This document shows positions 18,455-27,490 of a stretch of 64,000 bases of DNA, one piece after another. Each line of letters starts with the position of its first letter. The stretch's first letter is position 1. This stretch comes from Microbacterium sp. MYb45 (lineage in GTDB: Bacteria; Actinomycetota; Actinomycetes; Actinomycetales; Microbacteriaceae), in contig NZ_PCPG01000002.1 in assembly GCF_002979655.1 (NCBI RefSeq), forward strand, positions 62,001 to 126,000, written 5' to 3'. Under the pieces are notes generated by a model. The model did not search any database, was not told where the DNA came from, and saw only the letters and a program-made list of their open reading frames with translations. Made by a program: the position numbers and the translations under genes.

Positions 18455-18483
18455 ATGTTAGACGCTCCGGAGTCATCCGGCAA
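18455..18483 (-). promoter_or_regulatory. Candidate promoter of infA-rpmJ-rpsM-rpsK-rpoA-rplQ
   Basis: On the minus strand TTGCCG and TAACAT are spaced by exactly 17 bp, in the 165-bp gap between the DsbA-like gene and infA. This would give a leader of about 100 nt. It is supported by motif and position only. Confidence 0.55.
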
Positions 18484-18513
18484 CTTGACCGCCCGTGGCG
18501 GACAGCTGTCGGA

Positions 18514-19179
18514 TCAACCGATCAGCTTCTCCATCTCGGTGATCTCGCCGGCCTGCAGGTCGAGGCGCTTGCCGTTGACCTCGATGGTCGGCGTGCCCCC
18601 GATTTCATGAGCCTTCGCCTGCGCCGCTCCGAACTTGCGATAGGTCTCGTCAGTGATGCACGAGACCGCATCGTCAGCGCCGACCTGCGATGCGAAGTCG
18701 GCGAGCTGATCCGTGGTGAGACCCGCGGAATTCTCTGCCGGCTGGTTGTCGAACAGCGTCTTGGAGTAGTCGAGGTAGAGATCCGGGTTCGACTCCGCAA
18801 CGCAGAAGGCCGCGCCGGCGGAGCGAGACGAGTACTCGGTGCCCTGCGAGTAGCGGTCCAGAATCGCGATGGGGTGGTACTCGAGGGTGATGCGACCGTC
18901 GGCGGCAGCGGCTTCCAGCTGCTCGCCGTACTGCTCCTCGAAGCTGGCGCAGATCGGGCACTGGAAGTCGACGAAGACCGCGACAGTGTCCTCGCCGTCA
19001 CCGAACGAGATCGCACCGGTCTCTGAATTGAACGTGTCGTTGGCCTTCGGTGCCGCGCCGGGCGAGGTGGCCTGGTTGTTGAGGAACACCACGAGTCCAC
19101 CGATCGCCACCAGCACCACGACCACGGCGATGGAGACGCCGATCGCGAACCAGTTGGTGTTGCTCTTCGCCGCTGCCAT
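18514..19179 (-). CDS. Membrane-anchored DsbA-like thioredoxin-fold protein
   Basis: 221 residues. One N-terminal membrane helix (about 12-33) is followed by an extracytoplasmic thioredoxin fold with the redox motif CPIC at Cys74-Cys77 (DFQCPICASFE) and a cis-proline region GGTPTIEV. Proteins of this kind introduce or shuffle disulfides in exported proteins. Its ATG overlaps the map stop by one base (TAATG), so it is translationally coupled to map. Finding it between map and infA is unusual compared with the classic spc operon. Confidence 0.87.
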   Translation of the reverse strand: MAAAKSNTNWFAIGVSIAVVVVLVAIGGLVVFLNNQATSPGAAPKANDTFNSETGAISFGDGEDTVAVFVDFQCPICASFEEQYGEQLEAAAADGRITLEYHPIAILDRYSQGTEYSSRSAGAAFCVAESNPDLYLDYSKTLFDNQPAENSAGLTTDQLADFASQVGADDAVSCITDETYRKFGAAQAKAHEIGGTPTIEVNGKRLDLQAGEITEMEKLIG

Positions 19180-20030
19180 TACTTTCCGATCTCTCGAGGC
19201 TCGACTCCGAATGGAGCGAGTCCGGCTCTTCCGCCATCGGGCGCAGTCAGCACCCAGATACCCCCATCATGCAGGGCGACGCTATGTTCCCAATGGGAGC
19301 CGTCCGTGCCGTCGACCGTCGTGACGGTCCAGTCATCATCCTCGATGAACGTCGAATCCCCACCCGCGGTGACCATCGGCTCGATCGCGAGCACGAGACC
19401 GGGTTTGACGTCTTCGCCACGGTCGGGCGTGCGGTAGTTGAAGACACTGGGGGCTTCGTGCATCTTGCGGCCGATGCCGTGCCCGACATACTCACGGAGG
19501 ATGCCGTACGGGTCCCCCGACACCGCCGATGGGCCCTGAGCCTCGATGTAGTCCTGGATGGCCGCGCCGATCTCATCGATCGACGAGACGGATGCCATCG
19601 CGGCGATCCCCGCCCACATGGATCCCTCGGTCACGCGGGAGAGCTCTTCGCGCTGCGCGACCAGTTCCGGCCGCTCCGGGTCGGGAACCACGACCGTGAT
19701 CGCACTGTCGCCGTTCCAGCCCTTGAACTGCGCGCCGCAGTCGACCGAGACGATGTCGCCGGGCTGCAGCACGCGCTCACCCGGGATCCCGTGCACGACC
19801 TGCTCGTTCACCGAGATGCACGTCGTGTGATGGTAGCCGCGCACCAGCTGGAAGTTCGACTCCGCGCCGCGGGCCAGGATCGTGCGGTTGGCCATCGCGT
19901 CCAGCTCGAGGGTCGTCACGCCGGCCTTGATCAGCGGGCGGACGGCATCCAGCGCTGCGGCCGTGATGAGCCCCGGCTCGAGCATCGCTCGCAGCTGAGC
20001 CGGGGTCTTGTAGATCGACCGGCGGAACAT
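19179..20030 (-). CDS. map: Methionine aminopeptidase, type I
   Basis: 283 residues. The five metal ligands are visible as Asp97, Asp108, His184, Glu217 and Glu248, with His80 as the substrate-side histidine (VVHGIPGE). It removes the initiator methionine from nascent proteins. The start ATG 20030 lies one base after the adk stop. The N-terminal FRRSIYKTP fits type Ia enzymes, which lack a zinc-finger extension. Confidence 0.96.
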   Translation of the reverse strand: MFRRSIYKTPAQLRAMLEPGLITAAALDAVRPLIKAGVTTLELDAMANRTILARGAESNFQLVRGYHHTTCISVNEQVVHGIPGERVLQPGDIVSVDCGAQFKGWNGDSAITVVVPDPERPELVAQREELSRVTEGSMWAGIAAMASVSSIDEIGAAIQDYIEAQGPSAVSGDPYGILREYVGHGIGRKMHEAPSVFNYRTPDRGEDVKPGLVLAIEPMVTAGGDSTFIEDDDWTVTTVDGTDGSHWEHSVALHDGGIWVLTAPDGGRAGLAPFGVEPREIGK

Positions 20031-20031
20031 C

Positions 20032-20637
20032 TCAGGAGGCGGAGGCCGCGAGGCGCAGGCCGCGGGCGGCCAGAGCCGCCGTGATCCGCTCGGTGACGTC
20101 GTCGAGAGCGCCGGTACCGTCGATACGGTCGACGATGCCCTTGGCACCGTACACCTCGATGATCGGAGCGGTCTCCCGCTCGTAGATGTCGAGACGGTGG
20201 CCGATGGCCTCCGGGGTGTCGTCGGAGCGGCCCTGCTCGGTGGCGCGGAGCGTCAGACGCTCCAGGCTCTCCTCGCGCGGCACGTCGAGGAGGATGACCG
20301 CGTCGAGCGACTCCCCCCGCCCCGCGAGGAACGACTCCAGGTGGGCGACCTGCGCAGTGTTGCGCGGGTACCCGTCGAGCAGGAACCCGTGGGCTGCATC
20401 GTCCTGCGACAGCCGGTCGCGCACGATCTCGCTCGTCAGCTCGTCCGGAACGAGGTCACCCTTGTCGAGGATCGCCGTGACCTGCTGGCCCAGCGGTGTC
20501 CCCTCCTTGATGTTCGCGCGGAAGATGTCACCGGTCGAGACGACCGGGATGCCGTAGGACTCGGCGATGCGCACGCCCTGCGTGCCCTTGCCGGAGCCCT
20601 GCGGGCCGACGATGAGAAGACGTGCGGATGCTGTCAT
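20032..20637 (-). CDS. adk: Adenylate kinase (short-lid form)
   Basis: 201 residues. P-loop GPQGSGKGT at 11-19, the AMP-binding STGDIFR segment, and DGYPRN instead of the more usual DGFPR. The LID domain is very short and lacks the Cys4 zinc site, as in the short form. It balances ATP, ADP and AMP. The ATG overlaps the secY stop by 4 bp. Confidence 0.96.
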   Translation of the reverse strand: MTASARLLIVGPQGSGKGTQGVRIAESYGIPVVSTGDIFRANIKEGTPLGQQVTAILDKGDLVPDELTSEIVRDRLSQDDAAHGFLLDGYPRNTAQVAHLESFLAGRGESLDAVILLDVPREESLERLTLRATEQGRSDDTPEAIGHRLDIYERETAPIIEVYGAKGIVDRIDGTGALDDVTERITAALAARGLRLAASAS

Positions 20638-21956
20638 CGGAGGAGCCCTTCATAGTGTCGCTGCTGCAGCTGAGCGTCGATCTGCTTGACCGTCTCGAGA
20701 CCCACACCCACGATGATGAGGATCGAGGCGCCGCCGAACGGGAAGTTCTGGTTCGCGCCGACCGTGGCCAGTGCGATCAGCGGGATGAGCGCGATCAGAC
20801 CGAGGTACAGCGAGCCCGGGAGCGTGATGCGGGTGAGCACGTAGTCGAGGTACTCGGCGGTCGGGCGCCCCGCACGGATGCCGGGGATGAACCCGCCGTA
20901 CTTCTTCATGTTGTCCGCGACCTCGACCGGGTTGAACGTGATCGCCACGTAGAAGTAGGTGAAGCCGATGATCAGCAGGAAGTAGGCGGCCATGTACACC
21001 GGGCTGTTGCCCGTAGTGAAGTTCGCGGTGATCCAGCTGACCCACTCGGGCGGCGTGGATCCGTCCTGCGGAGTGTTGAACTGCGCGATGAGAGCCGGGA
21101 TGTACAGCAGCGACGACGCGAAGATCACGGGGATCACACCCGCCATGTTCACCTTGATCGGGATGTACGTGTTGGTGCCGCCGTACGTGCGGCGACCGAC
21201 CATGCGCTTGGCGTACTGCACGGGGATCCGTCGCTGGGATTGCTCGACGAAGACGACGAGCCCCATGACGATGATTCCCACCAGCAGCACGAGGAGGAAG
21301 ACCTCGAAGCCCTTGGTCTGCCAGATGAGGCCCATGGCACCGGGGAACGTCGCGGCGATGGAGGTGAAGATGAGCAGCGACATGCCGTTGCCGATGCCGC
21401 GCTCGGTGACCAGCTCGGCGAACCACATGATGAGACCGGTACCGGCCGTCATGGTCATGATGATGAGCAGCTGCGCCCACCACACGTCATTGGTCAGCAA
21501 CTGCTGGCAGGCGGCGAGATCGGTGGATCCGAACAGCTGGCCACTTCGCGCCACCGTCACGAGCGTCGTCGACTGGAGGAGCGCGAGCGCGATGGTGAGG
21601 TACCGCGTGTACTGGGTCAGACGGGCCTGACCGGCCTGTCCCTCCTTGTGCAGCGCCTCGAAGTGCGGGATCACCACGCGAAGGAGCTGGGTGATGATCG
21701 TCGCCGTGATGTACGGCATGACGCCGAGCGCGAAGATCGACAGCTGCAGCAGCGCGCCACCGGAGAAGAGGTTGACCAGTCCGAGCAGGCCGTCGGTGCC
21801 CGCGTTCGCCGCGAGGCACTCCTCGACGTTCGGGAAGTTCACGAACGGCGCAGGGACGTTGGAGCCGAGACGGTAGATCGCGATGATGGCGAGGGTGAAA
21901 CCGATCTTCCGACGCAGGTCCGGGGTGCGGAAGATCCGCGCGATGGCGCTAAACAA
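20634..21956 (-). CDS. secY: Protein translocase subunit SecY
   Basis: 440 residues with ten predicted membrane helices. It starts MFSAIARIFRTPDLRRKI; the plug region after helix 1, the QGQARLTQYTRY cytoplasmic loop and the C-terminal NMKKYGGFIPGIRAG loop for ribosome and SecA contact are all visible. It forms the protein-conducting channel with SecE and SecG. The start codon is TTG at 21956 with AGGAGGAACG in front, a rare codon that may keep expression low. A terminator separates it from rplO. Confidence 0.96.
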   Translation of the reverse strand: MFSAIARIFRTPDLRRKIGFTLAIIAIYRLGSNVPAPFVNFPNVEECLAANAGTDGLLGLVNLFSGGALLQLSIFALGVMPYITATIITQLLRVVIPHFEALHKEGQAGQARLTQYTRYLTIALALLQSTTLVTVARSGQLFGSTDLAACQQLLTNDVWWAQLLIIMTMTAGTGLIMWFAELVTERGIGNGMSLLIFTSIAATFPGAMGLIWQTKGFEVFLLVLLVGIIVMGLVVFVEQSQRRIPVQYAKRMVGRRTYGGTNTYIPIKVNMAGVIPVIFASSLLYIPALIAQFNTPQDGSTPPEWVSWITANFTTGNSPVYMAAYFLLIIGFTYFYVAITFNPVEVADNMKKYGGFIPGIRAGRPTAEYLDYVLTRITLPGSLYLGLIALIPLIALATVGANQNFPFGGASILIIVGVGLETVKQIDAQLQQRHYEGLLR

Positions 21957-22006
21957 GGACGTTCCTCCTGAAAAGTTGCCGATTCCCGAAGGACGGCTGA
22001 AAGACC

Positions 22007-22034
22007 AGGGTAACGCAATCCGGGGTTCCCGGAA
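22007..22034 (-). promoter_or_regulatory. Weak candidate promoter of secY-adk-map
   Basis: On the minus strand TTCCGG and TACCCT are spaced by 16 bp, upstream of secY and downstream of the rplO terminator. The hexamers are poor; the main support is that an independent start is needed if the hairpin at 22099-22129 terminates. Confidence 0.3.
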
Positions 22035-22098
22035 TTCGTCACCGATACCAGGCCCGCCGGATGCGGCCCCAGAGCGAGGTCTCGGAGTGTGAAACGAC

Positions 22099-22129
22099 GA
22101 GAGGGGCCGGAGAATCTCCGGCCCCTCTC
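22099..22129 (-). terminator. Terminator between rplO and secY
   Basis: A perfect 15-bp inverted repeat (GAGAGGGGCCGGAGA / TCTCCGGCCCCTCTC) with a single unpaired base between the arms, nine bases after the rplO stop and followed on the minus strand by GTCGTTTC. It is the strongest stem in the spc region and probably ends or reduces the ribosomal protein transcript. Confidence 0.75.
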
Positions 22130-22138
22130 ATCTTGCGG

Positions 22139-22774
22139 TTACTTGACGGATCCGCCCGCCGCGACGATCTTCTGCTCGGCAGAACCCGAGACCTTGTCGA
22201 CCGAAACGTTGAGCTTCACGGCGATGTCGCCGTTTCCGAGAACCTTGACCTTCTCGTTCTTGCGAACGGCACCCTTGGCGACCAGGTCGCCGATGGTGAC
22301 ATCGCCACCCTTGGGGTACAGCTCCGCGAGCTTCTCCAGGTTCACGACCTGGTACTCGACGCGGAACGGGTTCTTGAACCCGCGCAGCTTCGGGGTGCGC
22401 ATGTGCAGCGGCATCTGCCCACCCTCGAAGCCGACGCGAACGGTGTTGCGCGCCTTGGTGCCCTTGGTACCACGACCGGCGGTCTTACCCTTGGAGCCCT
22501 CACCACGGCCGACGCGAGTCTTGGCGGTGTTGGATCCGGGGACCGGACGCAGGTGGTGCACCTTCAGGACGCCGGGGCGGGATGCCGGAGCATCCTTCGC
22601 AGGCGCAGCCTTCTTGGCGGCCGGCTTCTTGGCCGGAGCGTCAGCCTTGGCGGCGGACGCAGCGGTCTTGGCCGGAGCCTTCTTCGCGGCGGGCTTCTTC
22701 TCAGCGGCAGCCTTGGGAGCTGCAGCCTTCTTCGGGGCCTTCTCAGCCTCGACGGCCTCGTTCTTCTCAGCCAT
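22139..22774 (-). CDS. rplO: 50S ribosomal protein L15 with Lys/Ala-rich N-terminal extension
   Basis: 211 residues; typical uL15 is about 145. The canonical domain starts around residue 66 ([20 protein letters not shown]) and includes [17 protein letters not shown]. The first 65 residues are a repetitive Ala/Lys/Pro sequence with recurring PAKK and PAAKK units, similar to histone H1-like tails. L15 is a late assembly protein of the large subunit. The TAATG overlap with rpmD supports the long N-terminus. Confidence 0.95.
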   Translation of the reverse strand: MAEKNEAVEAEKAPKKAAAPKAAAEKKPAAKKAPAKTAASAAKADAPAKKPAAKKAAPAKDAPASRPGVLKVHHLRPVPGSNTAKTRVGRGEGSKGKTAGRGTKGTKARNTVRVGFEGGQMPLHMRTPKLRGFKNPFRVEYQVVNLEKLAELYPKGGDVTIGDLVAKGAVRKNEKVKVLGNGDIAVKLNVSVDKVSGSAEQKIVAAGGSVK

Positions 22775-22959
22775 TAGTCGATCTCCTCAACCTTGACGAG
22801 GTGTGCGACGGTCTTGACGTAACCGCGCGTCTGCGCGTCGTCGGGGCGGACGGTGGTGTCACCGATCCGCTTGAGACCGAGGCTGCGCAGCGTGTCACGC
22901 TGGTTCTGCTTCTCGCTCACCTTGGACTTGATCTGCGTGACCTTCAGTCGCGCGGCCAT
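22774..22959 (-). CDS. rpmD: 50S ribosomal protein L30
   Basis: 61 residues: [20 protein letters not shown], then [15 protein letters not shown], the standard uL30 fold that binds 23S and 5S rRNA regions. Start and stop each overlap a neighbour by one base (TGATG with rpsE, TAATG with rplO). A longer in-frame opening upstream lies inside rpsE and is not used. Confidence 0.96.
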   Translation of the reverse strand: MAARLKVTQIKSKVSEKQNQRDTLRSLGLKRIGDTTVRPDDAQTRGYVKTVAHLVKVEEID

Positions 22960-23660
22960 CAGGCACCTACCTTCTGTGCGGCGATGGCCTCGGCCTCTGC
23001 GCGCACGAGGCGGGCAGGGGCGACCTGGTCGAACTCGAGGCCACGACGCGCGGCGACCGCACGAGGCTCCTCGAGCTGCTTCAGGGCCGTGACCGTCGCG
23101 TGCACGATGTTGATCGTGTTCGACGAGCCGAGCGACTTCGACAGCACGTCGTGGATACCGGCGCACTCGAGCACGGCGCGGACCGGACCACCGGCGATGA
23201 CACCGGTACCGGCAGCGGCCGGACGGAGCAGGACCACACCTGCGGCGGCCTCACCCTGCACGGGGTGCGGGATGGTGCTGCCGACACGCGGAACTCGGAA
23301 GAAGTTGCGCTTGGCCTCTTCGACACCCTTCGAGATCGCCAGGGGGACCTCTCGGGCCTTGCCGTAGCCGACGCCGACCAGACCGTTGCCGTCACCGACG
23401 ACCACGAGGGCGGTGAAGCTGAAGCGACGACCACCCTTCACGACCTTCGAGACACGGTTGATCGTGACGACGCGCTCCAGGAACTGGTTGTCACCACGGT
23501 CGCGCGAGTTGCGGTCGCGGCCACCCTGGTTGCGGTCACCGCGGCCACCGCGGCGGCCATCACGCTGATCGCGAGCCGGCTCTGCCTGCGTGGTGCCCGC
23601 AGCCGTCTCGGAAGTGGCAGCTGCCGCTTCGGTCACTTCGTTCTCCTTGTTGTCACTCAC
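22959..23660 (-). CDS. rpsE: 30S ribosomal protein S5 with extended N-terminus
   Basis: 233 residues compared with about 167 in E. coli. The first 55 residues are acidic and then Arg/Gly/Asp-rich ([14 protein letters not shown]); the double-stranded RNA-binding domain begins near [16 protein letters not shown] and the C-terminal domain is normal. S5 influences decoding accuracy. The GTG start at 23660 gives a GTGA overlap with rplR, supporting the long form. Confidence 0.96.
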   Translation of the reverse strand: MSDNKENEVTEAAAATSETAAGTTQAEPARDQRDGRRGGRGDRNQGGRDRNSRDRGDNQFLERVVTINRVSKVVKGGRRFSFTALVVVGDGNGLVGVGYGKAREVPLAISKGVEEAKRNFFRVPRVGSTIPHPVQGEAAAGVVLLRPAAAGTGVIAGGPVRAVLECAGIHDVLSKSLGSSNTINIVHATVTALKQLEEPRAVAARRGLEFDQVAPARLVRAEAEAIAAQKVGA

Positions 23661-24016
23661 AGTGCCAGACCCCCTTCGCGGGCGCCGTCGGCGATGGCGG
23701 CGACACGACCGGCGTAGCGGTTGCCGCCACGGTCGAACACTGCCTCGGAAACGCCGGCAGCCTTCGCACGCTCGGCGAGGAGCTCGCCGACCTTGCGGGC
23801 CTTGGCGGTCTTGTCACCCTCGAGCGAACGCAGGTCGGTCTCGAGCGTCGAAGCCGACGCGACGGTGTGACCCTTGCTGTCGTCGACCAGCTGCACGAAG
23901 ACGTGGCGGGCCGAGCGGTTGACGACGAGGCGCGGACGCACCTCGGTGCCGACGACCTTCTTGCGAAGGCGGGCGTGACGACGCGCGCGGGCGTCAGACT
24001 TTGACTTGAGAGCCAT
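23657..24016 (-). CDS. rplR: 50S ribosomal protein L18
   Basis: 119 residues, canonical uL18 with a basic start ([15 protein letters not shown]) and the end [20 protein letters not shown]. It carries 5S rRNA to the central protuberance. It lies two bases after rplF and overlaps rpsE by 4 bp. Confidence 0.97.
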   Translation of the reverse strand: MALKSKSDARARRHARLRKKVVGTEVRPRLVVNRSARHVFVQLVDDSKGHTVASASTLETDLRSLEGDKTAKARKVGELLAERAKAAGVSEAVFDRGGNRYAGRVAAIADGAREGGLAL

Positions 24017-24018
24017 GG

Positions 24019-24555
24019 TTACTTACCACTCTTTCCGGCCTTGCGACGCACGTTCTCGCCGGCGTAGCGCACACCCTTGCCCTTGTACGGCTCGGGCTTG
24101 CGGATCTTGCGGATGTTGGCAGCTGCCTCGCCGACAGCCTGCTTGTCGATCCCGCTGACGGTGAGCTTGGTGGTGCCCTCGACCGTGAGCGTGATGCCGG
24201 CGGGCGGGTCGATCAGGACCGGGTGCGAGAAGCCGAGGGCGAACTCGACCGAGCTCCCCTTCTGCTGCACGCGGTAACCGGTGCCGACGACCTCGAGACC
24301 CTTGGTGTAGCCCTGGGTCACGCCGATGATGTTGTTGTTGATGAGCGTGCGGGTCAGGCCGTGAAGCGACCGAGACTCGCGCTCGTCGTCGGGACGGGAG
24401 ACCAGAACCTGGTTCTCCTCGACCGCGACCTCGATGGGGTTGGCCACCGTGAGGGTGAGCTCACCCTTGGGGCCCTTCACCGAGACCACGCGGCCTGCGA
24501 CCGAAACGGTCACGCCCGCGGGAACGTCGATGGGAAGTCGTCCAATACGCGACAT
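24019..24555 (-). CDS. rplF: 50S ribosomal protein L6
   Basis: 178 residues. [17 protein letters not shown] at the start and the signature [14 protein letters not shown] near the C-terminus identify uL6. It binds near the sarcin-ricin loop at the factor-binding site. It follows rpsH by six bases. Confidence 0.97.
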   Translation of the reverse strand: MSRIGRLPIDVPAGVTVSVAGRVVSVKGPKGELTLTVANPIEVAVEENQVLVSRPDDERESRSLHGLTRTLINNNIIGVTQGYTKGLEVVGTGYRVQQKGSSVEFALGFSHPVLIDPPAGITLTVEGTTKLTVSGIDKQAVGEAAANIRKIRKPEPYKGKGVRYAGENVRRKAGKSGK

Positions 24556-24561
24556 TTCGAA

Positions 24562-24960
24562 TTACCACACGTAGGCGAGAACTTCTCCGCCCACGCCCTT
24601 CTGCTCAGCCTGACGGTCGGTGAGAAGACCGGAGGAGGTGGACAGGATGGCCACGCCGAGGCCGCCGAGGACCGTGGGGAGCTCGGTGGACTTCGCGTAG
24701 ACGCGGAGGCCGGGCTTCGAGACGCGCTTGATACCAGCGATCGAGCGCTCACGGTTGGGGCCGTACTTCAGCGTCAGCGTGAGGTTCTGTCCGACGCGAG
24801 CGTCAGAGGTCTCCCAGCCGGCGATGTAGCCCTCCTGCTGGAGGATCTGAGCGATGTTCGTCTTGAGCTTGCTCGACGGCAGGGTCACGGAATCGTGGTG
24901 CGCCGAGTTCGCGTTACGCAGACGGGTCAGCAGATCTGCGACCGGGTCTGTCATTGTCAT
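24562..24960 (-). CDS. rpsH: 30S ribosomal protein S8
   Basis: 132 residues with [14 protein letters not shown] at the N-terminus and the conserved [22 protein letters not shown] end. It binds the central domain of 16S rRNA and in E. coli also represses spc translation. Two ATG codons (24960 and 24954) are possible; AAGGAAAAC precedes both. A 144-bp gap with a REP-like palindrome, not rpsN, separates it from rplE. Confidence 0.97.
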   Translation of the reverse strand: MTMTDPVADLLTRLRNANSAHHDSVTLPSSKLKTNIAQILQQEGYIAGWETSDARVGQNLTLTLKYGPNRERSIAGIKRVSKPGLRVYAKSTELPTVLGGLGVAILSTSSGLLTDRQAEQKGVGGEVLAYVW

Positions 24961-25058
24961 TGTTGTTTTCCTTTGTTCATGAGGTTCCGGCTGCCGTTAC
25001 ACGACAGACGGCCTGCGATGACACGCAATCTTCAATTGTAGGTGCATGTCGGCGAGTA

Positions 25059-25102
25059 CTTCGACAGGCTCAGCAACCCATGGGTCCCTGAGCCTGTCGA
25101 AG
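25059..25102. repeat. REP-like palindrome between rplE and rpsH
   Basis: CTTCGACAGGCTCAG at 25059-25073 is exactly repeated in inverse at 25088-25102, and the 14-nt loop contains its own palindrome ACCCATGGGT. Palindromes with the CCTGAGCCTGTCGAAG core are known as dispersed intergenic repeats in actinobacteria. It starts two bases after the rplE stop and fills the place where rpsN usually lies. Confidence 0.8.
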
Positions 25103-25104
25103 GG

Positions 25105-25695
25105 TCACGCCTGTGCGTCTTCCGAGCGGAACGGGAAGCCGAGGTGACGGAGCAGTGCCCGTCCCTCGTCATCCGTCTTCGCGGTGGTGACGACGGTGAT
25201 GTCGAAACCGCGAACCCGGTCGATCTTGTCCTGATCGATCTCGTGGAACACGCTCTGCTCCTGGAGACCGAAGGTGTAGTTGCCGTTGCCGTCGAACTGC
25301 TTGCCCGAAAGACCGCGGAAGTCGCGGATACGGGGCAGAGCCAGCGAGACCAGACGGTCCACGAACTCCCACGCGCGGTCACCGCGGAGGGTGACGTGCG
25401 CGCCGATGGCCTGGCCCTCACGCAGCTTGAACTGCGCGATGGACTTACGGGCCTTCGTGACGATCGGCTTCTGGCCGGTGATCTTGGTGAGGTCGTCGAC
25501 CGCACCATCGATCACCTTGCTGTCGCGAGCTGCCTCGCCGACACCGGTGTTCACGACGACCTTGACCAGTCCGGGGATCTGCATGACGTTCGCGTAACCG
25601 AACTCGTCCTGCAGAGCCTTCTTGATCTCGCTGTTGTACTTCTGCTTCAGGCGCGGCTGGATCTTGCCAGCCGGCGCGGCAGTGTCGGTGCTCAT
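25105..25695 (-). CDS. rplE: 50S ribosomal protein L5
   Basis: 196 residues, slightly longer than typical uL5 because of a short N-terminal lead ([16 protein letters not shown]). Conserved [28 protein letters not shown] and the DIT motif near the end are present. It binds 5S rRNA and P-site tRNA. TGATG overlap with rplX. Confidence 0.97.
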   Translation of the reverse strand: MSTDTAAPAGKIQPRLKQKYNSEIKKALQDEFGYANVMQIPGLVKVVVNTGVGEAARDSKVIDGAVDDLTKITGQKPIVTKARKSIAQFKLREGQAIGAHVTLRGDRAWEFVDRLVSLALPRIRDFRGLSGKQFDGNGNYTFGLQEQSVFHEIDQDKIDRVRGFDITVVTTAKTDDEGRALLRHLGFPFRSEDAQA

Positions 25696-26054
25696 CAGAG
25701 GTCCTTACCGCTCTTCTTCGCGTACCGCACGCGGACGGTGCGCTTGACGCCGTCCTTGGTCTGCTCCTCGACCCGGTGGCCGACCTTGGTCGGCTTCTTG
25801 GTCGAAGGGTCGACGAGTGCGACGTTCGAGATGTGGATGGAGGCTTCGACGGTCTCGATGCCTCCGGTCTTGGTGCCACGCTGCGTCTGTCCGACGCGGG
25901 TGTGCTTGGTGACGTAGTTCACGCCTTCGACGATCACGCGGTTCTTGTCACCGAGGACGTCGAGGACCTTGCCCTGCTTGCCACGGTCGCCGCCACGCTC
26001 CTGCGTGGCACCGGTGATGACCTGAACCAGGTCACCCTTCTTGATCTTCGCCAT
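25695..26054 (-). CDS. rplX: 50S ribosomal protein L24
   Basis: 119 residues with the KOW-type start [13 protein letters not shown] and GKQGKVLDV. It is an assembly initiator for the large subunit. It sits two bases after rplN and overlaps rplE by one base. Confidence 0.97.
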   Translation of the reverse strand: MAKIKKGDLVQVITGATQERGGDRGKQGKVLDVLGDKNRVIVEGVNYVTKHTRVGQTQRGTKTGGIETVEASIHISNVALVDPSTKKPTKVGHRVEEQTKDGVKRTVRVRYAKKSGKDL

Positions 26055-26056
26055 GA

Positions 26057-26425
26057 TTAGATGACCTCCGGCGCCAGCGAGACGATCTTCATGAACTTCT
26101 TGTCACGAAGCTCACGACCGACCGGCCCGAAGATACGGGTGCCGCGGGGCTCCCCGTCGTTCTTCAGGATCACTGCGGCGTTCTCGTCGAACTTGATGTA
26201 GGAGCCGTCCGGACGACGGACCTCCTTCTTGGTGCGGACGATGACCGCCTTGACGACGTCGCCCTTCTTCACGTTGCCACCGGGGATCGCGTCCTTGACG
26301 GTAGCGACGATGGTGTCGCCGAGACCGGCGTAACGACGCTTCGAGCCACCGAGGACACGAATCGTGAGGAGCTCCTTGGCGCCGGTGTTGTCGGCGACCT
26401 TGAGTCGGGATTCCTGCTGAATCAC
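26057..26425 (-). CDS. rplN: 50S ribosomal protein L14
   Basis: 122 residues, highly conserved uL14 ([29 protein letters not shown]). It forms an intersubunit bridge. The GTG start at 26425 overlaps the rpsQ stop by 4 bp, so spc and S10 genes are one coupled series here with no gap for a separate promoter. Confidence 0.97.
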   Translation of the reverse strand: MIQQESRLKVADNTGAKELLTIRVLGGSKRRYAGLGDTIVATVKDAIPGGNVKKGDVVKAVIVRTKKEVRRPDGSYIKFDENAAVILKNDGEPRGTRIFGPVGRELRDKKFMKIVSLAPEVI

Positions 26426-26754
26426 TTGGCCTTCTCCAGAATCTCCACCAGACGCCAGCGCTTCGTGGCGCTCAGCGGGCGGGTCTCGTTGATCAGGACC
26501 AGGTCGCCGATGCCGGCGGAGTTCGCCTCATCGTGCGCCTTGACCTTCGAGGTGCGGCGGATGACCTTGCCGTAAAGCGGGTGCTTCACGCGGTCCTCGA
26601 CCTCGACCACGATGGTCTTGTCCATCTTGTCGCTGACGACGTAGCCGCGACGTGCCTTGCGGTAACCGCGGGCAGCGGAGTCGCGGACGTCGTGCTCGGA
26701 CGACTCGTGTCCTGCGGCCTGCGTCTCCACAGTCGCTTCCTTCTTGGTGGCCAT
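26422..26754 (-). CDS. rpsQ: 30S ribosomal protein S17
   Basis: 110 residues, longer than the usual 85 or so because of a roughly 30-residue acidic/polar N-terminal lead before [19 protein letters not shown]. uS17 is a primary 16S rRNA-binding protein. Two overlapping starts exist: ATG 26754 (TGATG overlap with rpmC, chosen) and GTG 26757 one codon earlier. Confidence 0.95.
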   Translation of the reverse strand: MATKKEATVETQAAGHESSEHDVRDSAARGYRKARRGYVVSDKMDKTIVVEVEDRVKHPLYGKVIRRTSKVKAHDEANSAGIGDLVLINETRPLSATKRWRLVEILEKAK

Positions 26755-27071
26755 CACTCAGCCTCTTCCTTCACGGCGTCGTCGGCGGAGTCCGCCTTCT
26801 TCGCCTTCGACTTGGTCGCCTTCTTGGCCGGAGCCTCGACCGGAGCGGGCGTCGCACGGATGCCCAGCTCGCGTTCGCGGATCACGGTGTAGAGGCGCGC
26901 GATGTCGCGCTTGACGGCGCGGATGCGGCCGTGGCTCTCCAGCTGGCCGGTGGCCGACTGGAAACGGAGGTTGAACAGCTCCTCCTTGGCCTTGCGCAGC
27001 TCCTCAACGAGGCGCTGGTCTTCGAATGTATCGAGCTCTGCCGGGGCGAGCTCCTTGGTGCCGATCGCCAT
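26754..27071 (-). CDS. rpmC: 50S ribosomal protein L29 with charged C-terminal tail
   Basis: 105 residues, against about 65 usual for uL29. The two-helix domain ([20 protein letters not shown], then [12 protein letters not shown]) is followed by a tail of about 35 residues rich in Lys, Ala, Asp and Glu. It lies at the tunnel exit where targeting factors bind. TAATG overlap with rplP fixes the start at 27071. Confidence 0.96.
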   Translation of the reverse strand: MAIGTKELAPAELDTFEDQRLVEELRKAKEELFNLRFQSATGQLESHGRIRAVKRDIARLYTVIRERELGIRATPAPVEAPAKKATKSKAKKADSADDAVKEEAE

Positions 27072-27490
27072 TACGCGTCGCCCTCCTCGCGCTTGATGAT
27101 GCGTGCCTTGAGCGGCAGCTTGTGAATTGCACGGGTCAGAGCTTCGCGAGCGAGCTCCTCGTCGACACCCGCGACCTCGAAGAGGACACGGCCCGGCTTG
27201 ACGTTGGCGACCCACCACTCGGGAGAACCCTTACCGGAACCCATGCGGGTCTCGGCAGGCTTCTTCGTGAGCGGACGGTCGGGGTAGATGTTGATCCACA
27301 CCTTTCCACCACGCTTGATGTGACGGGTCATCGCGATACGAGCGGACTCGATCTGACGGTTCGTCACGTAAGCGGGGGTCAGAGCCTGGATGCCGTACTC
27401 GCCGAAGGAGACCTTCGTGCCGCCGGTTGCCTGGCCCGAGCGACCCGGGTGGTGCTGCTTGCGGAACTTGACCTTACGGGGGATGAGCAT
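27071..27490 (-). CDS. rplP: 50S ribosomal protein L16
   Basis: 139 residues. [19 protein letters not shown] start, [10 protein letters not shown] and [14 protein letters not shown] are characteristic of uL16. It helps shape the A-site tRNA pocket. One-base overlaps (TAATG) with both rpsC and rpmC. Confidence 0.98.
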   Translation of the reverse strand: MLIPRKVKFRKQHHPGRSGQATGGTKVSFGEYGIQALTPAYVTNRQIESARIAMTRHIKRGGKVWINIYPDRPLTKKPAETRMGSGKGSPEWWVANVKPGRVLFEVAGVDEELAREALTRAIHKLPLKARIIKREEGDA

